A stretch of 64,000 nt of DNA, taken from contig DCWN01000023.1 of assembly GCA_002328835.1 (NCBI GenBank), positions 19,498 through 83,497 of the forward strand, given 5' to 3'. Source of the stretch: Acidobacteria bacterium UBA2161. GTDB taxonomy: Bacteria; Acidobacteriota; Vicinamibacteria; Vicinamibacterales; UBA823. This document shows positions 26,038 through 35,184 of the stretch, piece by piece; the stretch's first letter is position 1; the number at the start of each line of letters is the position of its first letter. A model generated the notes under the pieces. It had not been told where the DNA came from. It did not search any database and saw only the letters and a list, made by a program, of their open reading frames with translations. The translations under genes were made by a program, and so were the position numbers.

Positions 26038-27270
26038 CTAGCAGCTCCCGCCGGTCCGCTCGACCGTCAGGCCGAACCACGGCCGGAGCCGGGTGCCGAG
26101 GATGCCGCCGCAGAAGGCCGCCAGCAGCCAGAGCCAGCCGTGCAGGCTGCCCGAGGCGATGCCGCTGAAGTACGCGCCAATGTTGCAGCCGTAGGCCTGT
26201 CGTGCGCCGTATCCCAGCAGCAATCCGCCGAGTACGGCGGCCACGAGCGAGCGCCGCGGAATCTGCCAGACCGGACGGAAGCGCCCCGCCAGGCCGGCCG
26301 CCACCATCGCGCCGAGGATGATGCCGACGTTCATGACCGACGTGATGTCGGTGAACACGCTGCCCTCGAGTGCGGCGGCCCGCGACGCCGACTCCCAGTA
26401 GGGCCAGGACTCGGGCGCGAAGCCGATCGCGCCGGCCGTCTTCGATCCCCAGAGCGCGAACCCCGAGGTCACGCCCCACGGTCGGCCAGCCAGCGCCAGT
26501 GTCGCGAAGTTGGCGAGTGCCAGGCCGACCGCACCGACGACCAGCGGCCACGGTCCCCGCAGGACACGGTTCAGGCCCTGGCGCGGCAACTTGGCCGGAC
26601 GCCAGACCCGACCATGGCGTCGCTGCTCGGCGACCAGCGTGACGGCCGTGACCGCACCGAACATCGCGAAGCTCGCAACCAGCCCGCCGCCGAGCCCCAG
26701 GCTGTTGAGGAGCGACACCGCCGGCAGTTCCGGCAGTGCTTTCCACCAGTGCTCGTGCAGCGCGCCGAAGGTCGAGCCGACGATGAAGGCGCCGAGCGTG
26801 ACCATGGTGCGGGTGTTGCCGCCGCCGGCGGCAAAGAGGGTGCCTGACGCTCAGCCCCCGCCAATTTGCATACCGAGGCCGAAGAGAAACGCCCCCGCCA
26901 CGACCGAGAGGCCCAGCGGGCTGACGTTGCCGCGAACCGACTCGGTGAAAATCGGGTTGCCCGACGCCAGCACCGGGAAGAACAGCAAGCACGCCACCGC
27001 GAGCATCAGCATCTGCGCGCGCAGCCCGGCCCCGCGCCGGTCGGCGATGAAGACTCGCCACGACGACGTGAACCCGAATGCGGCGTGGTAGAGTAGCAAC
27101 CCCAGCACGCCGCCCACCAGGAACAACATCGCCTGCTGCGCATGCACCGTGGTCGCGAGGAAGACCGTGCCCACCGCGAACAGCAGCGTCGACACGCCGA
27201 CGACGCGTACGTCAATCGCGGGCGAACCCAGGGTAGAAACCGGCGTGGCCGAAGTCAGCTGTTGCGACAT
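26038..27270 (-). CDS. YeeE/YedE-family sulfur (selenium) anion transporter, candidate selenoprotein with UGA-encoded Sec140
   Basis: Read through one in-frame TGA, this is a 410-residue inner-membrane protein of the YeeE/YedE family, whose characterised member TsuA imports thiosulfate using conserved cysteines. Family marks run along the whole length: AFGFTSSWRVFIADRRGAGLRAQ, FLFGLGMQIGGG before the TGA, ASGTLFAAGGGNTR after it, then GYGARQAYGCNIGAYFSGIASGSLHGW and LRPWFGL. The TGA (codon 140, 26851-26853) falls where homologues are expected to have GGGCxSGT. A perfect 8-bp hairpin follows 16 nt after the TGA. No frameshift is seen. Without Sec insertion only a 139-residue half-protein would be made. 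The ATG at 27270 follows the thioesterase stop by 34 bp, last in the operon. Confidence 0.75.
26816..26834 (-). promoter_or_regulatory. Putative bacterial SECIS hairpin
   Basis: On the transcript the stem UUGCCGCC pairs perfectly with GGCGGCAA around a GGC loop. It starts 17 nt after the UGA, and the loop begins 24 nt after it. Bacterial SECIS elements have a stem-loop just 3' of UGA with a G among the first loop bases and the loop roughly 16-37 nt away; all three hold. High GC makes chance hairpins common, so the claim rests mainly on position. Confidence 0.55.
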
Positions 27271-27304
27271 CTTGGTACGGGATGAACCTTCAGTATATCC
27301 CGAC

Positions 27305-27721
27305 CTACGCGTCGAAGCGGGTGATGACGTCGGCCGGAATCGACTCGGCCCGCATGCCGCGCGGCGTGTCAGGTGCGTCGACGACCCAGGCGCGTCGCTC
27401 GAAGCCCTCGAGCGCGGGGCGACCGTCGGCATGCGTCAGCCGATGCTTGACCAGCAGCGTCTTCCGCTGCCACTCGTCGACCCACGTGTCCATCGTCAGG
27501 CGTTCGCCTAGCTGGCAGGGATTCTCGTAGCGCGCGCCGCTCTCGAGCAGTGGCATGCCGAGGATGCCGCGTGTCCGCAGTTCGGGGTAGGTCAGCCCGT
27601 TGGCGCTGAAGAGCCGTTCGGTGGCCTGGTCGAACCAGGTGTAGAAGTACGGGTAGAAGACGATGCCGGCGGCGTCGCAGTGCGCCCACTCGACCGTCAG
27701 TTCCTGGACGAGGTGCTTCAT
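27305..27721 (-). CDS. 4-hydroxybenzoyl-CoA thioesterase-like hotdog protein
   Basis: A 138-residue acyl-CoA thioesterase with the hotdog fold. The N-terminal active-site block EWAHCDAAGIVFYPYFYTWFDQATERLF matches 4HBT enzymes, where the Asp of CDxAGIVFYP is the catalytic residue. It should release CoA from an aromatic or short acyl thioester. It sits between a CMD-family gene (15 bp upstream) and the YeeE-like gene (34 bp downstream) on the minus strand. The last bases of the gene contain a TATACT motif 21 bp ahead of the YeeE ATG, which could give that gene its own promoter. Stop is TAG. Confidence 0.87.
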   Translation of the reverse strand: MKHLVQELTVEWAHCDAAGIVFYPYFYTWFDQATERLFSANGLTYPELRTRGILGMPLLESGARYENPCQLGERLTMDTWVDEWQRKTLLVKHRLTHADGRPALEGFERRAWVVDAPDTPRGMRAESIPADVITRFDA

Positions 27722-27736
27722 CGGCCGCGACGCCGG

Positions 27737-28108
27737 CTAGGCGGCGTCTTCATCGAAAATCTTGTTGATGATCTCGGACGCCAGGTTGAACGCGGGGAGG
27801 CCCCGGAACAGGAACGCCAGGCCGGCCACGGCGTGCAACTCCTCCTTCGTCGCGCCGGCACGCTTGGCGGCGCGGGCGTGGAACTCGGCGGCTGGTGCTG
27901 CGTGGGCCAGCAAGATGCCGACCAGCATCAACTGGGCCGTCTTCACGTCGAAGCATTTCGGGTACATCGCCGTCTGACGGATCTCTTCGGTCTGGCGCAG
28001 CAGTTCGGGGTCGACTTCGAGGCCAAGCCGGATCCGGTTGTGGATCCGTGGCGGCACGAACCCGATCAATTCGGTGTAGATCTTTTCGTAGTCTTCCTGC
28101 GTGCTCAT
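27737..28108 (-). CDS. Carboxymuconolactone decarboxylase (CMD/AhpD-like) family protein
   Basis: A 123-residue all-helical CMD-family protein. The recognisable core is QLMLVGILLAHAAPAAEFHARAAKRAGATKEELHAVAGLAFLFRG. The Cys pair (ExxCxxC) of AhpD-type peroxidases is absent; the position reads LAHAAPAAEFH with its conserved His, so a lyase or decarboxylase role is more likely than a redox one. True 4-carboxymuconolactone decarboxylases belong to this family, which fits the adjacent ring-cleavage dioxygenase 30 bp upstream. Stop is TAG. Confidence 0.83.
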   Translation of the reverse strand: MSTQEDYEKIYTELIGFVPPRIHNRIRLGLEVDPELLRQTEEIRQTAMYPKCFDVKTAQLMLVGILLAHAAPAAEFHARAAKRAGATKEELHAVAGLAFLFRGLPAFNLASEIINKIFDEDAA

Positions 28109-28138
28109 CCTCTCCCTCTCGGCTGTGGGAACGGTCCG

Positions 28139-28957
28139 CTACGCCTGCCAGAGCGCGATGTTGGCGTTGCCGCTACCCGACGACTGCGTATAGGGGCCGT
28201 ACTGCTTTCCTGTGTAGGGTGGTGACGAGGCTTCGTCGAGGCACCCGAGGAACGTCGCGAGGGTGCGGCCACCCATCTCGCCGACGACGGCCGCGTTGTA
28301 TTCCTTGAACCAGCTCTTGGCTTCGGCGATGTGGCCCGACGTGAGCATCTCGATGAACTTGCCGTCGAGCATCTGCCGCTCCTCGGTCGGCCAGGACGCG
28401 GGGCCGCGGACGAGTTCGTGGGTGAGCGCGCAACTGGCGGCGAAGACGGCGCGCCGACCCAGCGTGTCGGTGGCACGCCGGATGGCCGTGCCGGCTTTCA
28501 CGCACTCGTCGAGATCCGAGCTCAAGACCGTGCCGATGAGGACAATGGCCAGCTCGGCGTCGGGATCGAGGTACTTGCAGGGGACCCACGACCCGTAGTC
28601 CCACTGGAAGTGCAGGCTCTCGTTGGGCGCGCAGGGAATCTCATCGGCCTCGAACTCGGCGAGGATGGCCTTGCCCAGTTCGGGATCGCCACGGTAGCGA
28701 TAGGGCACGCCGTCGATCAGTTCCGGCGCCTCGTCGGCGACGCAGTGGCCGACATGCTCGGCCTGGCAGGTGACGTGCCAGTTGAACGTGCAGACCCAGT
28801 GCGCCGAGTTGATGATGAGCACATCGGGTTTCGTCGCGCGGACCTCCGCGCCCATGGCCTTCTGGCTGTCGATGAGCGCGCGGACGAAGTCGGGTGCCCG
28901 CTCCTCGATGCCCATGCGGGGGGTGTGCGGAGCGACGATGTTATGGGTGATGGACAT
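28139..28957 (-). CDS. Class III extradiol ring-cleavage dioxygenase (LigB-like)
   Basis: A 272-residue protein of the LigB fold. The expected iron ligands are seen as THNIVAPHTPRM near residue 10 and INSAHWVCTFNWHV near residue 50; a late Glu ligand is plausible but not certain. LigB enzymes open catechol-type rings by extradiol cleavage. LigAB needs a small alpha subunit, and no LigA-like gene is adjacent, so this may be a stand-alone type. It is the first gene of the minus-strand unit LigB-CMD-thioesterase-YeeE. I chose the ATG at 28957 over a TTG two codons earlier. Stop is TAG. Confidence 0.85.
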   Translation of the reverse strand: MSITHNIVAPHTPRMGIEERAPDFVRALIDSQKAMGAEVRATKPDVLIINSAHWVCTFNWHVTCQAEHVGHCVADEAPELIDGVPYRYRGDPELGKAILAEFEADEIPCAPNESLHFQWDYGSWVPCKYLDPDAELAIVLIGTVLSSDLDECVKAGTAIRRATDTLGRRAVFAASCALTHELVRGPASWPTEERQMLDGKFIEMLTSGHIAEAKSWFKEYNAAVVGEMGGRTLATFLGCLDEASSPPYTGKQYGPYTQSSGSGNANIALWQA

Positions 28958-29066
28958 TCTCAAGTCGGGTGCGCTGGGCGCGCCTTGGGCTTCCGAAGGG
29001 CAGAGCCTATCACTGGGGGCCGCGTCAGACTATCCCCCTGGCGTGACTTGCTATCCTTTCAGCCTG

Positions 29067-29822
29067 ATGGCGAAGGACGTCCGCCAGGTTCGCACGCGGA
29101 TCTTCACGCAGGGCGACGCGCTCTGCCAGAGCCTGGCGACGACAATCGTCGAGGAGGCGCGTGCCTGCCAGGCCGCCGGCGGCTCGTATCGACTCGCGCT
29201 CACCGGCGGCACGACACCTCGCCGACTCTACACCGCGCTGGCCGCGCGGCACGACGTGCCCTGGGGGGCGCTTGAGTTGTTCTGGAGCGACGAGCGGGCT
29301 GTGGCACTCGATCACGCCGATAGCAACTACCGGATGGTCCGCGAAACGCTCCTGGCGAGGGATCCGGTGGCCGCGGATCGACTTCACCCGATGGTCGCGG
29401 CCAGCGACCCGGATGACGCCGACCTCGAGGAGCTTGCCGCCGACTACGAGCGCGTACTCCGGGACGCCACGGGCGCCGACGCGCCCGCGCTCGATGCCGT
29501 GCTCCTCGGGCTGGGGCCTGACGGGCACATCGCGTCGCTGTTTCCCGGTGAGGGCGAGCGCGATCGGCCGGATCGGTTGGTCGTGGCCGTTCGCGACAGT
29601 CCGAAGCCGCCACCGAGACGGCTGACATTGACCTCCGCCTTCATCAACCGAAGCGCGACGGTGCACCTGATCGTGACCGGCGCCTCGAAGGCGGATGCCG
29701 TGCGCGGGACGCTGGAGGGCCCCCACGATCCCGACCGCTGGCCGGGGCAGCGCCTGGCACCGGCGCACGGTACGCTCACCTGGTGGCTCGACGCCGCGGC
29801 GGCCAGTCGGCTGCGACAGTGA
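29067..29822 (+). CDS. pgl: 6-phosphogluconolactonase
   Basis: A 251-residue DevB-type lactonase that hydrolyses 6-phosphogluconolactone in the oxidative pentose phosphate pathway, in the cytosol. Family motifs: LALTGGTTPRRLYTAL, LFWSDERAVALDHADSNYRMV, LLGLGPDGHIASLFPG and HLIVTGASKADAVRGTL. All are intact. It stands alone; zwf and gnd are not nearby. Two CTATCC motifs at about 29030 and 29051 are possible -10 elements in the 109-bp gap to the divergent dioxygenase operon. Stop is TGA. Confidence 0.93.
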   Translation: MAKDVRQVRTRIFTQGDALCQSLATTIVEEARACQAAGGSYRLALTGGTTPRRLYTALAARHDVPWGALELFWSDERAVALDHADSNYRMVRETLLARDPVAADRLHPMVAASDPDDADLEELAADYERVLRDATGADAPALDAVLLGLGPDGHIASLFPGEGERDRPDRLVVAVRDSPKPPPRRLTLTSAFINRSATVHLIVTGASKADAVRGTLEGPHDPDRWPGQRLAPAHGTLTWWLDAAAASRLRQ

Positions 29823-29853
29823 CCGGTTGTCGCCCGGTGGCCGCGCGGCGACG

Positions 29854-32742
29854 TTACTGGATGGCCCGCGCCAGGACCTGCACGGCATGTACCGCTTGCC
29901 GCCCGGTCGTGTCGGCGATCTGATGCCGGCATGACGTGCCGTTCGCGACGATGATCGCGTCGCTTGGGGCCTCTCGAACCTGCGGCGCCAGTACGCGCTC
30001 CGCCATAGCCATCGAGATGTCGAAGTGGCCGGCCTCGTAGCCGAACGAGCCGGCCATGCCGCAGCACCCCGAATCGATTTCGGTGAGGTCGAGGCCAGGC
30101 ACCAGATCGAGCACCGCCCGCGTCGCCCGGGTCGTCGCGATCGCCTTCTGATGGCAATGTCCGTGGAGTAGCACCGGGGTGTCGACCGATCGAAGGGACA
30201 GGGCCAGACGGCCCGCCGCGCTCTCGCTCGCGAGGTACTCTTCCACCAGCCAGGATCCGACCGCCAGCGAACGCGCGGCGTCGGTCCGCAGCAACATCGG
30301 GTACTCGTCCCGGTAGGTGAGGAGGCACGACGGTTCGAGGCCGAGGACTGGCACGCCGCGCTCGACGTACCCGGTCAACTGGCGGAGGGAAGCGCCGGCG
30401 GCATCGAGGGCCTGCACGTGAAGCCCCTTCGAGATCTGCGGTCGGCCACAGCACCTCGGTTCGGGCACGACGACCGTTCGGCCCGCCGACTCGAGTACCC
30501 GGACGGCGTCGATCGCCACTTCCGGCTCGTAGAAGTTCGTGAATGTGTCGGCCAGCAGCACGACCGTGTTCGCCGGATCGGGGTCGATCGGCGCGCGCCG
30601 CCGCTGCCACCAGCGCCAGAACGTGTCGCGTCGGAACCGCGGGAGCGACCGCCGCGGGTCGAGACCCAGCACGGCGTTGGCGAGCCAGCGCAGCGGGCCC
30701 GTCCGGCCGAGGTTCGAGAGCGGCGCGAGCGCCGAACCGATCGCCGCGACCGCGTGCGCGCTCCCCAGCGCCACCGCGCGAAGCGGCACGCCCTCGCGCG
30801 CGTGGTACCCCACCTGGAACTCGTACTTGTGCTTCGCCATGTCGACGTGCGACGGGCACTCGAGCTTGCACGCCTTGCAGCCGATGCAGAGGTCCATGAC
30901 CTCGGCCATCTCCGCCGAGAAGAGGCTCTCGGCCGGCAGTGCCCCCGAGATCGCCGCACGCAGGGCGTTGGCGCGGCCGCGCGTCGAGTGCATCTCGTCG
31001 AGCGTCACCATGTAGGAAGGACACATCGTACCGACCTCGGACTTCCGGCAGCGCGCGTTGCCGTTGCACATCTCGACGGCGTCGGCCATCGTGCCGACCT
31101 CCGAGTAGTCGAGCAGTGGCACCGGATACCTGGTCGCATAGTCGGCGCCGTAGCGGAGGTTCTCGTCCATCGGCGGCGCGTCGACCTTCTTGCCAGGATT
31201 CATCCGGCCGTGTGGATCGAACGCCGCCTTGACCTCCCGGAACGCGGCGTAGAGTGTCTCGCCGAAGACCTTGGGATTGAATTCGGAGCGGGCCAGCCCC
31301 TCGCCATGTTCGCCCGAATGGGTGCCGCCGTACTTCAAGGCCAGCTCGGTCACTTCTTCGGCGATCGCGCGATACTTCGTGACGCCGTCGGCCGTGCGCA
31401 GGTCGAGCATCGGGCGGATGTGCAGGCACCCGACCGACGCGTGGCCGTAGAACGCCGCGCGGACATCGTGGCGCTCGAGCAGTTCGCGGAACTCGGCGGT
31501 GAACGCCGGCAGTTGCTCGGGCGCCACCGCCGTGTCCTCCACGAACGCCACGGGCTTGGCGTCACCCTTGACGCTGCCGAACAGGCCGAGGCCCGCCTTG
31601 CGGACCGCCCAGACGTCGGCGCAGCGCGCGGGCTCGGTGACCCGAACGACGTTGTCGCCGTGGCCGAGATCGCGCATCAGCGTCGCCAGGTCGTCGAGCT
31701 GCCGCATCAGCGGTTCGAGCGTCTCACCGGCGAACTCGACGATGAGCAGCGCTTCGGGGTGGCCGCGGACGAAGTGGAGCTTGTCGCGATGAAGCGGCGA
31801 CTCGCGCGCCAGGTCGATCAGCAACTTGTCGCTGAGTTCGATGGCGTGGGGCGAGAGGCCGACGATCGGCGCCGAGGCGTGCATCGACGCTGCGAAGGTG
31901 TCGAAGTGGCAGACGCCGAGGATCGCGTGGGCAGGCTGCCGGACGAGCCGGACCCGGGCTTCGTGGTTGATGGCCAGCGTCCCCTCGGACCCGACCAGCA
32001 GCCCGGCCAGGTTGAATCCATTCCTGAGCCCCAGCTCATCCAGGTTGTAGCCAGCCACGCGGCGCTGAATCTTCGGGAAACGACGATCGACGTCGTCACG
32101 GTGGGTGACGGCGAGGTGGTTCACCGTCTGGATGATCCGATCGGTGTCGCCGTGGCCCGCGAGTGCGGTCGCCAGTTCGGCCTCCGACAGCTGGCCGAAC
32201 CGAAACGGCGCGCCGTTCGCCAGGACACCCCTTAGCTCGATGACGTGGTCGACCATCTTGCCGTACCGGATCGAGCGCGACCCGCACGAGTTGTTGCCCA
32301 CCATGCCTCCCAGCGTCGCCTGGGACGACGGCGAGACCTCAGGGCCGAACATGAAGCCAGTGGGCCGTAGATGGGTATTGAAGTTGTCGAGGACGACGCC
32401 GGGCTGCACTCTCGCCCACGCGTCGGCGTCGTCCTCGGGGGCATGCACCTCGACGACGCGGTTCATGTACTTGGAGAAATCGATGACCAGTGCCTCGCCG
32501 ACGGTCTGGCCGGCCAGGCTGGTGCCACCGCCGCGCGGCAGGAGCGCGATTCGATCGCGCGCGCTCAGATTGACGATCCGCTCGACGTCGTCGGCGTGCT
32601 TCGGGAAGACGACGCCGAGCGGAACGATCCGATAGCTGCTCGCATCGGTCGCGAACAGCTCGCGCGTCATCGCGTCGAACCGGACGTCGCCGTCCAGTTC
32701 GCGCGCGAGGCGTTCGGCGATCGGATGCACCGGCTCGAGCAT
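29854..32742 (-). CDS. FAD-linked oxidase/Fe-S oxidoreductase fusion (GlcD-GlcF, D-lactate dehydrogenase type)
   Basis: A 962-residue single-chain fusion. The N-terminal part is a PCMH-type FAD domain (LLPRGGGTSLAGQTVGEALVID; VGNNSCGSRSIRYGKMVDHV) followed by the FAD-oxidase C-terminal cap (YGHASVGCLHIRPMLDL and GTHSGEHGEGLARSEF). Two 4Fe-4S motifs follow (CNGNARCRKSEVGTMCPSY and CIGCKACKLECPSHVDMAK). Two cysteine-rich CCG domains close the chain (EPRCCGRPQISKG and DSGCCGMAGSFGYEAGHF). It should oxidise a 2-hydroxy acid such as D-lactate or D-2-hydroxyglutarate and pass electrons to the quinone pool. The ATG at 32742 begins LEPVHPIAERLARELDGDVRFD, as in homologues. It ends in one of the few TAA stops here. 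Confidence 0.9.
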   Translation of the reverse strand: MLEPVHPIAERLARELDGDVRFDAMTRELFATDASSYRIVPLGVVFPKHADDVERIVNLSARDRIALLPRGGGTSLAGQTVGEALVIDFSKYMNRVVEVHAPEDDADAWARVQPGVVLDNFNTHLRPTGFMFGPEVSPSSQATLGGMVGNNSCGSRSIRYGKMVDHVIELRGVLANGAPFRFGQLSEAELATALAGHGDTDRIIQTVNHLAVTHRDDVDRRFPKIQRRVAGYNLDELGLRNGFNLAGLLVGSEGTLAINHEARVRLVRQPAHAILGVCHFDTFAASMHASAPIVGLSPHAIELSDKLLIDLARESPLHRDKLHFVRGHPEALLIVEFAGETLEPLMRQLDDLATLMRDLGHGDNVVRVTEPARCADVWAVRKAGLGLFGSVKGDAKPVAFVEDTAVAPEQLPAFTAEFRELLERHDVRAAFYGHASVGCLHIRPMLDLRTADGVTKYRAIAEEVTELALKYGGTHSGEHGEGLARSEFNPKVFGETLYAAFREVKAAFDPHGRMNPGKKVDAPPMDENLRYGADYATRYPVPLLDYSEVGTMADAVEMCNGNARCRKSEVGTMCPSYMVTLDEMHSTRGRANALRAAISGALPAESLFSAEMAEVMDLCIGCKACKLECPSHVDMAKHKYEFQVGYHAREGVPLRAVALGSAHAVAAIGSALAPLSNLGRTGPLRWLANAVLGLDPRRSLPRFRRDTFWRWWQRRRAPIDPDPANTVVLLADTFTNFYEPEVAIDAVRVLESAGRTVVVPEPRCCGRPQISKGLHVQALDAAGASLRQLTGYVERGVPVLGLEPSCLLTYRDEYPMLLRTDAARSLAVGSWLVEEYLASESAAGRLALSLRSVDTPVLLHGHCHQKAIATTRATRAVLDLVPGLDLTEIDSGCCGMAGSFGYEAGHFDISMAMAERVLAPQVREAPSDAIIVANGTSCRHQIADTTGRQAVHAVQVLARAIQ

Positions 32743-32842
32743 CGTAGTGAGTGTAGCGCAGGGCTGCGATGCCGTAGGCGAAGCCTGCGCCCCAGCCGAA
32801 GGGCGACAAGCACTCGATCCTGAGATACCTTGGGTCTCGACG

Positions 32843-35121
32843 ATGATTCCATTGCGACGGTCAATTTGGCTGGGCGTAGCGATCGCCCTTCCTCTTGCGG
32901 CCTGCAACTCCCCTCGCCATCTCGAACCGTTTGCCGACTATGCTCCGGTTCAGCAGCTTTCGGTCAGTACCGATGTCATCGATCCGGCGAACCCGGCATT
33001 CGACGACTTCCTGGGCCATGGCTGGGAGCGGCGCGCCGAAGGGGCGGTGGCGGCCGACGGTCGCGCCATTGACGACCGGTGGGCGAGTTTCCGCTTCTAT
33101 GTCGCGATGGAGGGGGCGGCTACGCTCGAGATCGAGGCCAACCCCGGGCCCATTGATCCACCGGGAGAGCAGGTGCTCAGCCTGGAGGTCAATGACCGCC
33201 ATATGGGTCGCGTCACCCTGGAGCGCGGGTGGAGCACCTACACGATTCCGCTCCCAGCCGACGGCCTGGAGAGCGGCTGGAACCGGGCCGAACTGCGCTT
33301 CCGCCGGCTTGCCCGACCACCGGGCCGGCCGGACCTCCGTCGCCTGGCGGGACGCGTCCGACGCCTGCGCCTGCGCTCGGCGCTGAACCGGCCGGTCTGG
33401 ACCGACAGGCCGCCGGCGATTCGTGCCGTCTCGGAGTCGGCCGATGCCGGGCGCATCGAGATGCCCACCGACAGCATCGTGGACGTCTACGTGGAACTCG
33501 GACCCAACGCCCAGCTGGTCGGCGCGGTCGACGCAATCCCGGCCGAAGGGGCGCCGCGCTCGGCCAGACTGCGCGCCGCCGTGGAACTCCTCGACGCAGA
33601 GGGCCGCTCGCAGACCCTGTTCGAACGCGCCTTCGCGAGCCAGGGTGAAGACGAGGGTGAGCGCTTCGAGATCGATCTCGACCGCTGGAAGGACTCGATC
33701 GTGCGCTTCCGGCTCCGGAGCTGGGGCGACGCGAACGGCGTCATCCGATGGCACGACCTCGGGGTCGAGGCTCCGGGGAGCGCAGGCACCGTGTCGGTCG
33801 ATCGCTCAGGCCGGCTGCGGTCGCCGCCCCGGTCGGGCCGGCTCGGCCGGCCGAACGTCGTGGTCATCCTTGTCGACGCCGGGCGCGCGGACGCCTTCGA
33901 CGGCGCCGTGCCGATCGGCCGACCCCGGCGGTCGAGAGCCTGGCTGCGGACGGCACGCGATTCACGCAGGCCTGGTCGCCGTCGGGCTGGACCGGTGAGA
34001 GCGTTCCGGGCCTGGCGACGGGGTGGTACCCCGAAGCGACCGGCACCGACGACTGGCGCTCGCAGATTCCGCTGTCCGTGCCGACGCTCGCCGAGCTGAT
34101 GTCACGGGCCGGCTACTTCACGCTTCTCTGGAGCCAGCACGGCATCTGGGAAGGCAACGACTCGTTCAACAGGGGCTTCGAGGGGCGAGGGCAGGCCTGA
34201 GGTGACCGCGATCTGGTGCCGGACGCAGCCGATCTGTTCGTCGCAGACCGGCCGACGTTCGCGATGGTTCACCTGTTGCCGCCGCACACTCCCTACACGC
34301 CGCCCGAGCCGTTTCGCGGGTCGCTGACCGCGGAGTACGAAGTGTCGGGCAGCGCGGGTGAAAGTGCCGAGGAGATCGTCGACCCGGCCGACGAGATGCA
34401 CTCGACCTGGCCCGATGGCACGCCGACGCCGGAGGACCTGGCGTACGTCCGTGCGCGCTACGACGAGAACGTACGCTACGCCGATCATCTGGTGGGCCGC
34501 ATCGTGGAGAGCATCCGTCGCGCGGGTCAGTACGACGAAACGCTCATCGTGTTCCTCTCCGATCACGGTGAAGCATTCTACGAGCACGGCCTCTTCCTCC
34601 ACGGGGACTACGTCTACGAGGAGAACATCCACGCGCCGTTCGTCGTGAAGTGGCCGGCGAGCGTGCACGCGTTCTCGCGCGTGCTGGCCGACCCGGTCAG
34701 CCTGCTCGATCTGGTGCCGACGCTGGTCGATGGTCTGGACTTGCCAGCCGACGGCGCGGTGTTCCACGGGCGGAGCCTGCTGCCCGCCGTGTTCGACGCG
34801 GCGTCGACACCGCGCGACCTGTACCTCAGCCGGCGCCCGCTGCGCGAGGAAAACCAGATCTATGCGCTCCGGTCCGGCCGCTACAAGCTCGTCTACAACG
34901 GGCGGGAGCAGACGACCGAGCTGTACGACATGGCCGACGACCCCGAGGAACGCGTGGACCTGGCCGACCGCTTGCCGTTTCGAACCCGGTTGCTCCTGCA
35001 GCGTCTCCTGATTCAGCGGCAGCGGAATCTGGCCGTCCTGGCCGACGCCGGGGGACCGCAGCGGAACCCGCTCGATGCGGACACGCAGCGCGCGCTCGAG
35101 GCCCTCGGCTACGTGAGGTAG
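32843..35121 (+). pseudogene. Sulfatase/phosphodiesterase-like lipoprotein, broken by a frameshift and a TGA
   Basis: The N-terminus has a lipobox (LGVAIALPLAAC) and about 330 residues of beta-rich sequence of unknown family, then the alkaline phosphatase-superfamily start RPNVVVILVDAGRADAF. Near 33917-33925 the frame must shift back by one base (IGR then TPAVESLAADGTRF). The new frame reads SPSGWTGESVPGLATGWYP, a Thr-type rather than Cys-type nucleophile region, and hits TGA at 34198-34200 after FEGRGQA. The same frame then continues as MVHLLPPHTPYTPPEPF and FLSDHGEAFYEHGLFLHG to ALEALGYVR. One base loss plus one nonsense codon would explain it; assembly error is also possible. Full length would be about 758 residues. 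Confidence 0.75.
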
Positions 35122-35184
35122 ACCTCGCCGCCCGAGGCCGGAGCGAACTTCCGCTGCCCGTCTCCTTGATATACTCGCCGCCCC

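Noticed and set aside
27737..28108. AhpD-type peroxidase or a Sec-containing CMD protein
   Set aside because: The CxxC (or UxxC) redox pair is absent; the region reads LAHAAPAAEFH.
30418..32235. A 605-codon plus-strand open frame opposite the GlcD-GlcF fusion
   Set aside because: No motif and His/Arg-rich; it is a shadow of the oxidase gene.
34198..34200. In-frame TGA in the sulfatase-like gene as a second selenocysteine site
   Set aside because: The position (GRGQA, stop, GDRD) is not a conserved Cys or catalytic site, and the same gene already needs a frameshift upstream, so mutation or error is the better explanation.
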